DNA from: Mariniblastus sp.
Lineage (GTDB): Bacteria; Planctomycetota; Planctomycetia; Pirellulales; Pirellulaceae
NCBI GenBank assembly: GCA_022447555.1
Contig: JAKVBF010000010.1
Span: 110,641-174,640 of the forward strand
DNA length: 64,000 bases
Direction: 5' to 3'
Below the pieces are notes generated by a model. The model ran no database searches. It saw only the letters and a list, made by a program, of their open reading frames with translations, and was not told the origin of the DNA. The stretch's first letter is position 1. Each line of letters opens with the position of its first letter. This document shows, in pieces, positions 27,718 through 37,022 of the stretch. The position numbers were made by a program, and so were the translations under genes.

Positions 27718-30717
27718 CTAGGGATCTGAAGGGTTGGCCGTTTTTCCTTGGATTTTGATTTCGGGGAATTCTTTGACCAGCCCTGAGTCCTCAGCCAATT
27801 CGGGAAACATTTTTTCTACACGTTTCCACTGGCTCCAGTCGGTACGCAAGATTTGGCAGTTCCGACCCAGTCGCCCTTCTGCGACCCAAAGCGAAAGCGT
27901 ATCCAGCGTGACCGGTCCGTACTCTTTTCGCTCTGCCGTTCTGACAATCCACATGTCAAACGGAGGGGTCCCCAATAATTCTGGATGGGGTGAAACGTCG
28001 ACGGTGTCTCGTGTTACAGGAGGCCTCAGGGGACGTGCGATCTCCGTTGGCAGGGGTAAGAGTTCGGGGCGAGCTGAATCGTTCGGCGCCTCGGCCAGCC
28101 ATTGGATCGTCCGTTGAAGTTCGGTGTTGTCGGGCTGTCGCTTAAAGACCCGCTCCAAGTCGCTCGCAGCCTCATCAAATTTTTCATCTGCGGCATAAGC
28201 GGTTGCTCTTTTGAGTCGTATCCGAGCGACCATTTCTCGGTCGTCACGAATCCGATCGATGGCCAAACAGTAATCGTTGATCGCTCGGGTGTTTCTGCCA
28301 GTTTGCAAAAAGATATTACCTCGTTGAAATAGGATCGTTGCCAACGCCCTCGGTTCCTCGAAACGATGCAATGTTTTGCTGAGCCAGATCAATGCTGTTT
28401 CATATTGGGAATCGGCGGCCATGGCCGCACCTCGTTCGCAGTAGGCTTGGTATTGCTGCTGGTCCAAGGCGATCGCAGCCTCAAAATCTTGCATTGCCAG
28501 CTGATGATTGCCTTGGGACAAATAGGCTCGCCCCCTTTGCGTTAATAAAACCGGCTGATCGTTCGAAATTTCTAAAGAACGGTTGAAATCGCTGATTGCA
28601 CGATTGGTCTTGCCCAGTTCCTGATAGACCATGCCACGATGGTAAAATAGAACGGGATTCCGAGCATCGTATCGTATGGCTTGTTCCAACGATCGTACCG
28701 CTTTCAGCCACTCCTGTTTTTGAGCCATGAGTTCGGCGTGTAATAGAAAATAACGAGGATCGGTGGCTTCGAGTTTGATCGCTTTAACAATGTCTGACAG
28801 GGCTCGATCTTGCTGGTGGTTTTGCCGGTAGGCATCTGCTCTCCAAAACCGGGCAACATGATGATCCGGTTCCGCGTCGATCACCTGTTTGAAATCTGCC
28901 AAGCCCGCATCGAAATCGAGCTCCTGAATCAAACAGCGACCTCGTCGTATACGAACGTCGGTGTCTTCTCGTAACGCTAACGCTTTGGAGTAGTCTTGAA
29001 TTGCCTCGGGGTGCTTTCCCAGAAACTGGTGAGCGAGTCCTCGGCTGCGATACACTTCGACCGTTTCATTACCCCGCTGAGCCATTCGGGAAAAATGGGT
29101 GATGGCTTTTTGGGCAACCGGCTTACCGAGTTCTAAGTAGGCATTAGCTTCGACCGGTTTGGAGCGAATCGCCTGTTCCAGTCCCAGAATGGCTTTGGAC
29201 CATTTTTCCAGCTTCGAACATACCTGGGCTTTCCAAATCCAAGCTCCAGCGTGGTTGGGATTAAGTTTCGTTGCTTTGCGGAAGTAACGGAGCGACTCAT
29301 CCAATTGGTCGAGCTGGTAGTAGGCATTGGCTCGGCGGTAACAGTATTGTGATTTATCAACGTTTGAAGCGGAGAGGCGCTCGGCACGAATGAAGTCTTC
29401 AATCGCCAGTGAATAATCACAAAGTTGGTAGTGGATTTCGGCCAACGTTCCAAAGACCTCGGCTTTTTGATTATCGAGTCGGGAGGCTTTCTGGCATTCT
29501 GTCAGCGCATGATCTAATTGATTCGTTGCGAGGAAAACTTGGCTGCGTCCGAGGAAGGCTTCACCACAAACAGCGTCCAACTCTAGGGAGCGATCAAAGT
29601 CGGCGGCGGCCCGATCCAGTTGATTTGTTTTCAGGTAGGCTTGACCACGGCGGAGACGTGTCTGCACGGAATCCGGATTCCGCCGAAGGTACTTAGAATA
29701 ATCGTTGATGGCTAAAGCGTAGTTCTGAATAGCCTGGTACGCGTCGCCTCGGACGACCAAAGCCTCTTGCATTCTCGGGTTTGATTTTAACACGGAATTC
29801 ATATCGGAGATCGCTCGGACCTTCTCGCCCAATTCCAACCGCAGCTTTCCAATCTCGAAGAGGCAAGCAACATCACCAGCGGCAATTTTTTTAAGCTCGC
29901 TCAGATCTTTCGTGACTTGCCGGTTGTTGCCCAGGTGTTGATTGGCTTTAGCGCGCAGAAACAGGCTGCGTTTCAATGCTTTCGGACCTCCATTCATAGC
30001 AGTCGTTGTCAACGCAAGTGCTTCGGACGCCTGCCCATCGTCAAGTTTGAGACCTGCCATCCCTAAAGCGGCTTGCCAATGATTTGGGTCTTTACTGAGG
30101 GCTTGTCCAAAATCTCGCTCGGCTTTTACTTTTTTTCCCGCTCGAAAATAAACCCAACCGCGGTCATAAAACAGATCGGCGGAATCACGTCCGGCGATAA
30201 TCTGCTGACGAAAGTGTTCGCTGGCCGTTTCGATATAAGATTCCATCAATCGTAGATAATGATCTTTTTCGTTGCCGGCCGCCTCGCAAGCACTCGAGAG
30301 ATCATCAAACGCAGCCGCCCAAGCATTTTGCTCTCCAAAGGCAGCGGCTCGCCAAGCGAGCGTTTGAGCATCGGACCAATCCCGTGAGATCGCCTCCGAG
30401 CAGTCGGTTTCTGCTCGCTTAAAGTCTCCTTGCTTTAAATGAACATAACCCCTCAGTGAATAGCATTCCGCTAATCTTTCATCAGGCGCGTCTACCAAGG
30501 CTCGGTTAAGTGAAATCAAAGCGGCGGGTAAATTATCCTGTTCGATGAAGGATAAAGCTTGCTCAATGTGCAGGTCTATCTCGAGAACGACTTGTTCGAT
30601 GGGTACGTTTCCATCAGATCGCGTTTCCATTTGTGGCCGATTTTGATTCCCGCATTGTGGGCACTCGGCGGCAGCTGCTGGCGGCTGGTGTTGGCAGAGT
30701 GGACATGTTGGAGGCAT
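27718..30717 (-). CDS. Large TPR protein with zinc ribbon and GYF-like end
   Basis: The 999-residue protein begins with a zinc ribbon (CPLC-X10-CPQC, residues 5-22). It continues with more than twenty tetratricopeptide repeats (about residues 45-890) such as AECYSLRGYVHLKQGDFKRA. The C-terminal 75 residues, MWIVRTAERKEYGPVTLDTL..WVAEGRL, look like a GYF_2 domain, used to bind proline-rich peptides. No membrane segment is seen, so it should be cytoplasmic. It probably acts as a protein-interaction scaffold; the partners are unknown. The ATG at 30717 starts directly at the zinc ribbon; a GTG at 30771 would add 18 unrelated residues. It is a single gene, divergent from the EF-hand gene. Confidence 0.85.
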   Translation of the reverse strand: MPPTCPLCQHQPPAAAAECPQCGNQNRPQMETRSDGNVPIEQVVLEIDLHIEQALSFIEQDNLPAALISLNRALVDAPDERLAECYSLRGYVHLKQGDFKRAETDCSEAISRDWSDAQTLAWRAAAFGEQNAWAAAFDDLSSACEAAGNEKDHYLRLMESYIETASEHFRQQIIAGRDSADLFYDRGWVYFRAGKKVKAERDFGQALSKDPNHWQAALGMAGLKLDDGQASEALALTTTAMNGGPKALKRSLFLRAKANQHLGNNRQVTKDLSELKKIAAGDVACLFEIGKLRLELGEKVRAISDMNSVLKSNPRMQEALVVRGDAYQAIQNYALAINDYSKYLRRNPDSVQTRLRRGQAYLKTNQLDRAAADFDRSLELDAVCGEAFLGRSQVFLATNQLDHALTECQKASRLDNQKAEVFGTLAEIHYQLCDYSLAIEDFIRAERLSASNVDKSQYCYRRANAYYQLDQLDESLRYFRKATKLNPNHAGAWIWKAQVCSKLEKWSKAILGLEQAIRSKPVEANAYLELGKPVAQKAITHFSRMAQRGNETVEVYRSRGLAHQFLGKHPEAIQDYSKALALREDTDVRIRRGRCLIQELDFDAGLADFKQVIDAEPDHHVARFWRADAYRQNHQQDRALSDIVKAIKLEATDPRYFLLHAELMAQKQEWLKAVRSLEQAIRYDARNPVLFYHRGMVYQELGKTNRAISDFNRSLEISNDQPVLLTQRGRAYLSQGNHQLAMQDFEAAIALDQQQYQAYCERGAAMAADSQYETALIWLSKTLHRFEEPRALATILFQRGNIFLQTGRNTRAINDYCLAIDRIRDDREMVARIRLKRATAYAADEKFDEAASDLERVFKRQPDNTELQRTIQWLAEAPNDSARPELLPLPTEIARPLRPPVTRDTVDVSPHPELLGTPPFDMWIVRTAERKEYGPVTLDTLSLWVAEGRLGRNCQILRTDWSQWKRVEKMFPELAEDSGLVKEFPEIKIQGKTANPSDP

Positions 30718-31152
30718 TGAGCTAAACCCAATCTGGACAATTGTTTGCGTTGCAGGAGGGGATTTGGTCACTGGGCAATCAGTACAATTTCACCGGTCAG
30801 AACCATTATCGAGGAGCATGCCGGATGGGTCAACTTTGGTTGCAAGCCTCACAGGCCAGCGGTTGCCTAAAACGGACTTCGGGCACCCAACGCGCGTTGA
30901 AAACCGCACAAAAGGGTCTTGAATTCGTGGAAATCCCAGAAAAAGTCCCAGTTTTTGCGGTAAATTGGTACCAAGAGCTACAATAGAATCATGCCAAAAG
31001 GTTGACCCTGGCGATTCGGATTTTAGGGTGTTGGAAGACACTTTTTTAAGGTCGCTGAAATATTTGGAACTTTACCAAGGATGACTGGTTTAATGGTTTT
31101 CAGAATGATTGCCGAAGAAGAAACTCAAGCCGCAATTCGGGATAATCGAGTC
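30718..31152. other. Intergenic region between divergent genes
   Basis: About 435 bases between the TPR gene (minus) and the EF-hand gene (plus). Two overlapping open frames on opposite strands have no protein-like features. It probably holds divergent promoters; none was assigned. Confidence 0.4.
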
Positions 31153-32478
31153 ATGAGAAGACAAATGATATGCCTACTAGGGTCAGCCCTTCTGGCGTCC
31201 CTATTTCCCCTCGCTGCTTGGGGGCAAGATTCTGGTGACCGTCGGGATCGGGGAAAACGGGAATATTCGCGCGAGCAAATTCAAGGCCATCTCAACCGTC
31301 TTGATGATAACGACAACCAGGTCTTAGAACTCAATGAGATGTCGGATCGAACAAAAGGTTGGTTGCGAGGTCTTGGTCTTGATACCAGTCGCCCAGTCAA
31401 AGTTAGCTCCGTGATGAGGAAGGTTGATTCGGATAAAGCCACCAAAGCAAAAATTGAAAAACGAAAACAGATGGATGCCAATCGCCTTGTCCCGAAATTC
31501 GGAGTGGAGGACTCATCCGAAGCGGGAGCAGCCTCCGTTCCGGACTTTTCAGATGCCGCGCCCATTTCCCCGGGCTCGTTAGAGGAAAAGTACGGCAAGA
31601 AAATCATGAGTGAGGTCGATAGCGTACTGCAGCGTTACGACACAAATAAGAGCGGGACATTGAACAGCCAAGAGATCGCCGCAGCCCGTTGGGGACGCCC
31701 GACGCCTCAGGATTCAGATAAGAATAAAGATGGTCGCTTGACTCGGAGTGAACTGGCTGAACGGTATGTCGCTCGAGCCGCGAGCTCACGAAAGTCGAGT
31801 TCGGATTCGTCCAAAAAGGAGGACTCAAAAGAGAAAAGTCGCACGTCGAGCAGTCGCAGTTCTTCACGGGAGAGCAGCAGTCGATCTAAAAGCCGCTCTG
31901 GCGGGAGTGATCTACAGTCGCGGATGGATAAGTATCAGTCCAAGGTGGACGAAAAATATGACAAGTCGGCCTCGGAAGAAAAATCATCCTCCAAAGACTC
32001 CGCGTACAACTCTGGAAACGACCGGTACAAGCGATACGCCGACGCACTGTTGAAGCAGTACGACAAGGATAAAGATAATCGTTTGAGTAAATCGGAAGTT
32101 AAGGCAATGCGGCGTCCCCCTAGCGAGGCAGATAGCAACGGGGATGGAATGATCTCAAGAGATGAGCTCATTGACTCGATTGCGAACCCAAAATCATCAT
32201 CCAAATCCAGTAGTAGTGAGGAGAAATCGACGCGGTCGAGCTCTCGCTCTCGCTTTTCCAGTCGTAGCCGGGAAGGCTCAGATTCTGACGATTCCAAATC
32301 CAGTAGCCGTTCCTCATCCAGCCGTGTCTCTTTTTCTGGGAACGACACCAACAAGGATGGCCAGTTGCAGATGCACGAGTTCGCTCGAGAGTGGGATTCT
32401 GACACGCTCGAAGATTTTAAAAAGAAAGATAAAAACGGCGACGGAATCATCACCCGTGCCGAGTGGACCGGACGCTAG
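31153..32478 (+). CDS. Secreted protein with seven EF-hand-like motifs and Ser/Arg linkers
   Basis: The 441-residue protein has a signal peptide (MRRQMICLLGSALLASLFPLA..). Seven EF-hand-like Ca2+ loops are visible: DDNDNQVLELNE (about residue 50), DTNKSGTLNSQE (163), DKNKDGRLTRSE (190), DKDKDNRLSKSE (305), DSNGDGMISRDE (327), DTNKDGQLQMHE (398) and DKNGDGIITRAE (426). The last six form three pairs, separated by low-complexity Ser/Arg/Lys linkers such as SSSRSSSRESSSRSKSR. It is probably an extracytoplasmic calcium-binding protein; partners are unknown. The ATG at 31153 gives a clean signal peptide; an in-frame ATG at 31081 would place 24 charged residues before it. Confidence 0.82.
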   Translation: MRRQMICLLGSALLASLFPLAAWGQDSGDRRDRGKREYSREQIQGHLNRLDDNDNQVLELNEMSDRTKGWLRGLGLDTSRPVKVSSVMRKVDSDKATKAKIEKRKQMDANRLVPKFGVEDSSEAGAASVPDFSDAAPISPGSLEEKYGKKIMSEVDSVLQRYDTNKSGTLNSQEIAAARWGRPTPQDSDKNKDGRLTRSELAERYVARAASSRKSSSDSSKKEDSKEKSRTSSSRSSSRESSSRSKSRSGGSDLQSRMDKYQSKVDEKYDKSASEEKSSSKDSAYNSGNDRYKRYADALLKQYDKDKDNRLSKSEVKAMRRPPSEADSNGDGMISRDELIDSIANPKSSSKSSSSEEKSTRSSSRSRFSSRSREGSDSDDSKSSSRSSSSRVSFSGNDTNKDGQLQMHEFAREWDSDTLEDFKKKDKNGDGIITRAEWTGR

Positions 32479-32571
32479 ACGCCTCCTCCATGAACTCCCG
32501 TTGCAATCAATCGGGTCCCTACTGGCAAGACGATGGGAGGGGCGATCATCCTTGACAGATTAAGGTGACCC

Positions 32572-32991
32572 ATGCGATCCAATGCAGAAGATGAAACGCC
32601 TTTGGTGAGGCGACTTAGGTTGGTGATTCGTCGTTCCGAGCAACCGATTATCGCAGGTCTGGTTGGCATCTCTCTGATTGCGATGGCTATTTATTTTTGG
32701 AGTCAATCATTCGTTCGGAGTGGTTTGATCGATATCGACCAAGCGGCCCCCAGAGAGCAGCATTTTTTGGTCGATCTTAATTCAGCCTCATGGCCTGAGT
32801 TGGCGAATTTGCCGGGAATCGGCGAGACGTTTGCTCGGTCGATTGTGCAGTATCGAGAGCGTCATGGGCCATTTGGAAGCCATCAGGAGTTGATGAATAT
32901 TTCAGGCATTGGACCGGTTAAGTTGAAGAAATTGCGAACTTACTTATCCCCCCTTCCGATATCGCCTTCCCCACAGCCCGACTCACCATAA
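32572..32991 (+). CDS. Membrane-anchored helix-hairpin-helix (ComEA-like) protein
   Basis: The 139-residue protein has an N-terminal membrane anchor (about residues 24-43, IIAGLVGISLIAMAIYFW). An extracytoplasmic part follows with two helix-hairpin-helix motifs: LNSASWPELANLPGIGETFA and QELMNISGIGPVKLKKLRTY. This is the arrangement of ComEA, a DNA receptor for natural competence. The HhH domain may bind DNA at the outer face of the membrane. No other com genes are nearby, so uptake of DNA is only suggested. The next gene, uvrB, starts 62 bases downstream, which could mean co-transcription. Confidence 0.85.
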   Translation: MRSNAEDETPLVRRLRLVIRRSEQPIIAGLVGISLIAMAIYFWSQSFVRSGLIDIDQAAPREQHFLVDLNSASWPELANLPGIGETFARSIVQYRERHGPFGSHQELMNISGIGPVKLKKLRTYLSPLPISPSPQPDSP

Positions 32992-33053
32992 AATGGAAGC
33001 AGATTTTATCTTTCTTCCCACACCTCCCATAACGCAGAAACATAAAGACACGA

Positions 33054-35132
33054 ATGTTTCAACTCAAAGCACCATTTGAACCCGCAGGCGATCAGCCTCA
33101 GGCAATCGATGCACTGGTCAGGGGGCTTCAGGAGAATAAGCGTCACCAAGTGCTGATGGGCGTCACGGGTTCCGGTAAAACCTACACAATGGCTAATGTC
33201 ATCGAGAAGATGCAAATGCCAACCTTGGTTATTTCGCATAATAAAACGCTCGCCGCCCAACTTTATTCAGAGTTCAAAGAATTCTTTCCCTGTAATGCCG
33301 TTCATTATTTTGTCAGTTACTACGATTACTACCAGCCAGAGGCCTACATTCCGCAGCGGGATATTTACATTGAGAAAGACGCTTCCATCAATGAGGAGAT
33401 CGACCGTTTAAGGCTGGCGACGACAAGCTCTTTGGTGAGTCGTGAAGACGTGATCATCGTTGCCAGCGTCTCGAGCATTTATGGATTGGGTTCCCCTGAA
33501 GACTACAAGAATATGATGGTTTCGTTGCGCAAGGGTGCGACGATTGATCGGGACGAGATGTTGGCTAAGTTGGTGGATATTCAATATGACCGAAACGATA
33601 TCGCATTCGAGCGATCCAAATTTAGGGTTCGCGGCGATACGGTTGAAATTTGGCCATCCTACGAGGAATACGCTTATCGCATCGAATTTTGGGGAGATGA
33701 AATCGAACAAATGTCGATCATCAACCCAGTTTCTGGAGAGACGCTATCTATCCAAGACCAGCTATTTGTTTATCCAGCCAAGCACTTCGTAACTTCGGAG
33801 GAACGAATTGCGACAGGGGTCAAGTTGATCCGAGAAGAGCTGAAGGAGCGATTGGAATGGTTTCAGGAGCATGGAAAATTACTGGAAGCCCAAAGACTCA
33901 ATGCCAGGACCCGTTTTGATATCGAGATGCTGGAGCATGTCGGGCATTGTCCCGGGATCGAAAATTACAGCCGCCCCCTAGCGGGTCGGAAAGAGGGCGA
34001 AACACCTGCGTCACTCTACAATTTCTTTCCAGATGATTTCCTGCTCTTTGTCGATGAGTCTCACGTGACGATCCCTCAGGTGGGCGCCATGTATGCCGGT
34101 GACCGAAGCCGCAAGACAACGCTGGTCGAGCATGGTTTCCGACTTCCGAGCGCGTTGGATAATCGCCCGATGAAATTTGAAGAATGGGAGGATCGTGTTC
34201 AGCGCGCGGTTTTTGTTTCCGCCACTCCGGGGGATTACGAACTTGAAAAAACAAACGGTGAGTTGGTGGAACAGATCATCCGCCCCACCGGTTTGCTGGA
34301 TCCCGAGATCGAAGTGGTTCCCGCACGGGGTCAGGTGGCCCATCTTTTAGAAGAGGCCAAACATCGGGTGGATGCAGGTGAGCGTGTATTGGTGACAGCG
34401 TTGACCAAGCGCTTGGCCGAAGATCTTGCTGCTTATCTATCTGAAAATGGCGTTGCTTGTAAATGGCTGCATAGTGAGTTGGATGCGTTTGAACGCGTTG
34501 AATTATTAAAGGATTTGAGGGCGGGGAAGTTTGACGTCTTGGTTGGCGTCAACCTTTTGCGAGAGGGGCTTGATTTGCCAGAAGTCTCGATGGTGGCGAT
34601 TCTGGATGCCGATAAACAAGGTTTCCTCCGGAGTGAAACGTCGTTGATTCAGACGATCGGGCGATCGGCACGTAATGTGAATGCCAAGGTGATTTTGTAC
34701 GGAGACAAGGTGACCCGAGCGATGAAGAACGCGATAGATGAAACCAATCGCCGTCGCAAAATTCAAATGGATTTTAACCAGAAACATGGAATCGTTCCCA
34801 AAACCGTCCAGAAGAGCATTCGCGTCGGGATTGATTCCGAGTTGACGGATCATCGAGAAGCCAACGAAAAAGTCGCGCGCAACGAAGATACGGTTTACAT
34901 CACTGAGGAGCACATCTCAGAGGTTGAGAAAGAGATGATGGCGGCTGCTGAATCACTAGATTTTGAAAAGGCAGCCTCGCTGCGCGACCGGATTGGTCTG
35001 TTAAGAGATGCCGTCGGCCAGCCGGTCTCATCCGTTGCAGAATCTAAATCGGGTTACGGGAAAAAGGGACGTCGTGGTCGCAAGCGACGTAGCGCTTCTA
35101 AGAAAGTACCACGGCCCAAAAAGAAGATCTAA
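33054..35132 (+). CDS. uvrB: Excinuclease ABC subunit B
   Basis: UvrB is the damage-verifying helicase-like subunit of nucleotide excision repair, working with UvrA, UvrC and UvrD. The 692-residue protein starts with [19 protein letters not shown], has the Walker A motif [13 protein letters not shown] (about residues 39-47), the beta-hairpin region [21 protein letters not shown], the DEAD-like [10 protein letters not shown] and motif VI with [13 protein letters not shown] motif ([22 protein letters not shown]) near the C-terminus should contact UvrC. The C-terminal tail is rich in Arg/Lys/Gly and ends in a poly-basic stretch. Confidence 0.98.
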   Translation: MFQLKAPFEPAGDQPQAIDALVRGLQENKRHQVLMGVTGSGKTYTMANVIEKMQMPTLVISHNKTLAAQLYSEFKEFFPCNAVHYFVSYYDYYQPEAYIPQRDIYIEKDASINEEIDRLRLATTSSLVSREDVIIVASVSSIYGLGSPEDYKNMMVSLRKGATIDRDEMLAKLVDIQYDRNDIAFERSKFRVRGDTVEIWPSYEEYAYRIEFWGDEIEQMSIINPVSGETLSIQDQLFVYPAKHFVTSEERIATGVKLIREELKERLEWFQEHGKLLEAQRLNARTRFDIEMLEHVGHCPGIENYSRPLAGRKEGETPASLYNFFPDDFLLFVDESHVTIPQVGAMYAGDRSRKTTLVEHGFRLPSALDNRPMKFEEWEDRVQRAVFVSATPGDYELEKTNGELVEQIIRPTGLLDPEIEVVPARGQVAHLLEEAKHRVDAGERVLVTALTKRLAEDLAAYLSENGVACKWLHSELDAFERVELLKDLRAGKFDVLVGVNLLREGLDLPEVSMVAILDADKQGFLRSETSLIQTIGRSARNVNAKVILYGDKVTRAMKNAIDETNRRRKIQMDFNQKHGIVPKTVQKSIRVGIDSELTDHREANEKVARNEDTVYITEEHISEVEKEMMAAAESLDFEKAASLRDRIGLLRDAVGQPVSSVAESKSGYGKKGRRGRKRRSASKKVPRPKKKI

Positions 35133-35241
35133 AAACCAGCTTTTGCAGCCGGGTGCCGTTTGGATGAAAGATCCGATTGAGTCAGCTGTTGGGTTTGCTG
35201 ATGAGATCTTTGTTTATGGGCAGCGCTGCTGGGGGGGCACC

Positions 35242-35358
35242 TTAAATCCAGCACATTGACAGAACCCAAGCGCCCATCAAGTTGGTCAGTAGAAAAACGT
35301 AGCCGGCGAAAATCAGAAATCCGATCGGGAATTCTTCGGTTAATTTTAGATCGTTCAT
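35242..35358 (-). CDS. 38-residue single-span membrane protein
   Basis: A small open frame on the minus strand, opposite to uvrB, encodes MNDLKLTEEFPIGFLIFAG.. and ends after VLSMCWI. An acidic soluble start (residues 1-10) is followed by a hydrophobic span (about 11-36). ATG start and TAA stop are clear. Its composition, with one typical transmembrane helix and Asn/Glu at the N-terminus, is unlike the shadow frames around it. It might be a membrane-regulatory peptide or a hydrophobic toxin. No Shine-Dalgarno site is obvious. It is not a known family that I can name. Confidence 0.5.
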   Translation of the reverse strand: MNDLKLTEEFPIGFLIFAGYVFLLTNLMGAWVLSMCWI

Positions 35359-35483
35359 TTGGTTTGATCTTCAAGGGAGTTTGGTTGTATTCTTGGCCGT
35401 TGTGATTTTATCATAATCGATGGAGCAATGCGTAGCGAGGGCGGATTTTGAATCGCCCTGCTAGGGTGGCCTTTGAGGATCCA

Positions 35484-35672
35484 TCAGTGGTCGACTTTTG
35501 AAGCTTGATGATTGTTTTGTCTCCGGCTGTTTTCGAGGTAATCGAAGCCTTTTCCTCTTTTTGAATTAAGCCACAGCCGTTTGCCATTCAATTTTGTCCA
35601 CCCCGGTCCAGAGGCTTTCTTGAGCGCCTTTTCTTGTTCAGCCTCAGCCTTCGCATCGGTGTTTTGTCCCAA
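35484..35672 (-). CDS. Possible small basic protein
   Basis: A 62-codon frame on the minus strand with a TTG start. The sequence is protein-like: an acidic/Ala-rich start (TDAKAEAEQEKALKKAS), then GPGWTKLNGKRLWLNSKRGK and a polar tail. The frame stays open to 35708 upstream without ATG or GTG. It may be a real small protein, a gene remnant, or a chance frame in the region between uvrB and the DUF1559 gene. No family recognised. Confidence 0.3.
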   Translation of the reverse strand: MGQNTDAKAEAEQEKALKKASGPGWTKLNGKRLWLNSKRGKGFDYLENSRRQNNHQASKVDH

Positions 35673-35848
35673 ATATGAAGATCGTGTTTGGGCAAAATGA
35701 AGTTTGTTTTAATTCAAGCTCATTTCTAGATGAAACGGTTTTCAACACAGAAATCATCACTATTTTACATGTGCCCATTGGATGGCCGTGAAGATTGTTT
35801 GGCGAGAAAGCCAGAATCACGAACTCAATTAGGAAATGTTTTGGTACT

Positions 35849-35854
35849 AGGAGA
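35849..35854 (+). promoter_or_regulatory. Shine-Dalgarno site deciding DUF1559 start
   Basis: AGGAGA lies seven bases before the ATG at 35862 and marks this ATG, at the prepilin leader, as the real start rather than the ATG at 35730. Confidence 0.7.
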
Positions 35855-35861
35855 TGGTTTA

Positions 35862-36863
35862 ATGAAACTACGTAAAGCGTCAGGATTTACATTGGTTGAA
35901 TTGCTGGTGGTGATCGCCATTATTGGCATTTTGATTGGCATGTTGTTGCCGGCGGTCCAGCAGGTGCGCGAAGCGGCTCGCAGAACGACCTGTTTGAACA
36001 ACTTGCGTCAAGTTGGTTTAGGTTTGCACAATTACGAGAGTGCGATGGGTGAATTCCCACCCAGTCGATTGAACCCAGATGACAACCTGATTCCAAGCGA
36101 CATGACGAACAATTCGGGTGCAGAGAGTGCCTTTCAAAGTTGGACAACCCTGTTGCTGCCATATTACGAGCAAAATAACCTTGCCGATAGATTCGATTTC
36201 AAGCAAGCCTGGTTCGATAATGTGAGTTCGGTGAACAACGTTGCCATTGGCTATCAGCTCCCGATCTTCCTTTGCCCTTCCGCTCCGGGCCAAGATCGCT
36301 TCGATGGCTTTCACGTTGTTGGCGCAGCGGCTGGCGATTATGGATCGATCAATGAAGTCAAAAAGAAGGTCTACACAGAAGTGATGGGTGTTGACGATCC
36401 TGGCAGCAACGCACGAGCTGGATTCCTTTCAAAGTTTAGGGCAGGCCGAATGGCCGACTGTACGGATGGAACGAGTAACACGTTTTTTGTCGCAGAGTGT
36501 GCAGGTCAACCTGGAGTTTGGGTTTCAGGCCATCCAATGACGGCTACCGAGTTCGCGAATTACACAGACGATAAAGTCATCGAGTATGACGGCAACTTGG
36601 TTCCGGAGGATGGCGTGGGATGGGCCGATCCTGACTGTGGATTCAGTATTAACGGAGCCACATCAGATGGGTTGAACAAGTATGGCACGACGATGATTAA
36701 TGCGATCAACGTAAGTGAAGTTTATAGCTTCCACGCCGGCGGGGCGAGTTTCGCCATGGCCGACGGTTCCGTTCACTTTGTGAGGGAATCGGTCGATGTG
36801 GCTCCGTTCGTCGCACTCTGTACGCGACAGGGTAGCGAAGTGATCGAAGCTGATTCGTACTAA
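35862..36863 (+). CDS. DUF1559 prepilin-like secreted protein
   Basis: The 333-residue protein has a type IV prepilin-type leader: MKLRKASG, then [20 protein letters not shown] with Glu five residues after the cleavage site. [20 protein letters not shown] follows, which is typical of DUF1559 (SBP_bac_10-like) proteins, a family expanded to dozens of copies in Planctomycetes. The C-terminal motif [18 protein letters not shown] is the other family hallmark. It would be processed by a prepilin peptidase and exported by a type II secretion/pilus-like machinery, probably as a pseudopilin-like surface component. A strong terminator follows. Confidence 0.95.
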   Translation: MKLRKASGFTLVELLVVIAIIGILIGMLLPAVQQVREAARRTTCLNNLRQVGLGLHNYESAMGEFPPSRLNPDDNLIPSDMTNNSGAESAFQSWTTLLLPYYEQNNLADRFDFKQAWFDNVSSVNNVAIGYQLPIFLCPSAPGQDRFDGFHVVGAAAGDYGSINEVKKKVYTEVMGVDDPGSNARAGFLSKFRAGRMADCTDGTSNTFFVAECAGQPGVWVSGHPMTATEFANYTDDKVIEYDGNLVPEDGVGWADPDCGFSINGATSDGLNKYGTTMINAINVSEVYSFHAGGASFAMADGSVHFVRESVDVAPFVALCTRQGSEVIEADSY

Positions 36864-36962
36864 GAACCTGATTTAAAACAGCCTTTGGCAGCTGCATTTT
36901 GTCCGTCCCAACAGCGGGGTTTGGCCGGGATTTGGTTGCCATATTCGGCTCATTCTGTATCG

Positions 36963-36986
36963 AGCCCGGTTCTCGCCGGGCTTTTT
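36963..36986 (+). terminator. Terminator after DUF1559 gene
   Basis: AGCCCGG-TTCTCG-CCGGGCT followed by TTTT. It lies 100 bases after the stop at 36863 and before the start at 37023. Confidence 0.85.
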
Positions 36987-37022
36987 CTTTGGATTCATGA
37001 TACCTATCTGTGGAGTTGTATA

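Noticed and set aside
30741-30986. 81-codon plus-strand frame between the TPR and EF-hand genes
   Set aside because: Overlaps the TPR start region, an opposite frame is open as well, and no domain is visible.
31935-32453. 172-codon minus-strand frame antisense to the EF-hand gene
   Set aside because: Shadow of the Ser/Arg-rich and EF-hand repeats, Leu/Ser-rich without any domain.
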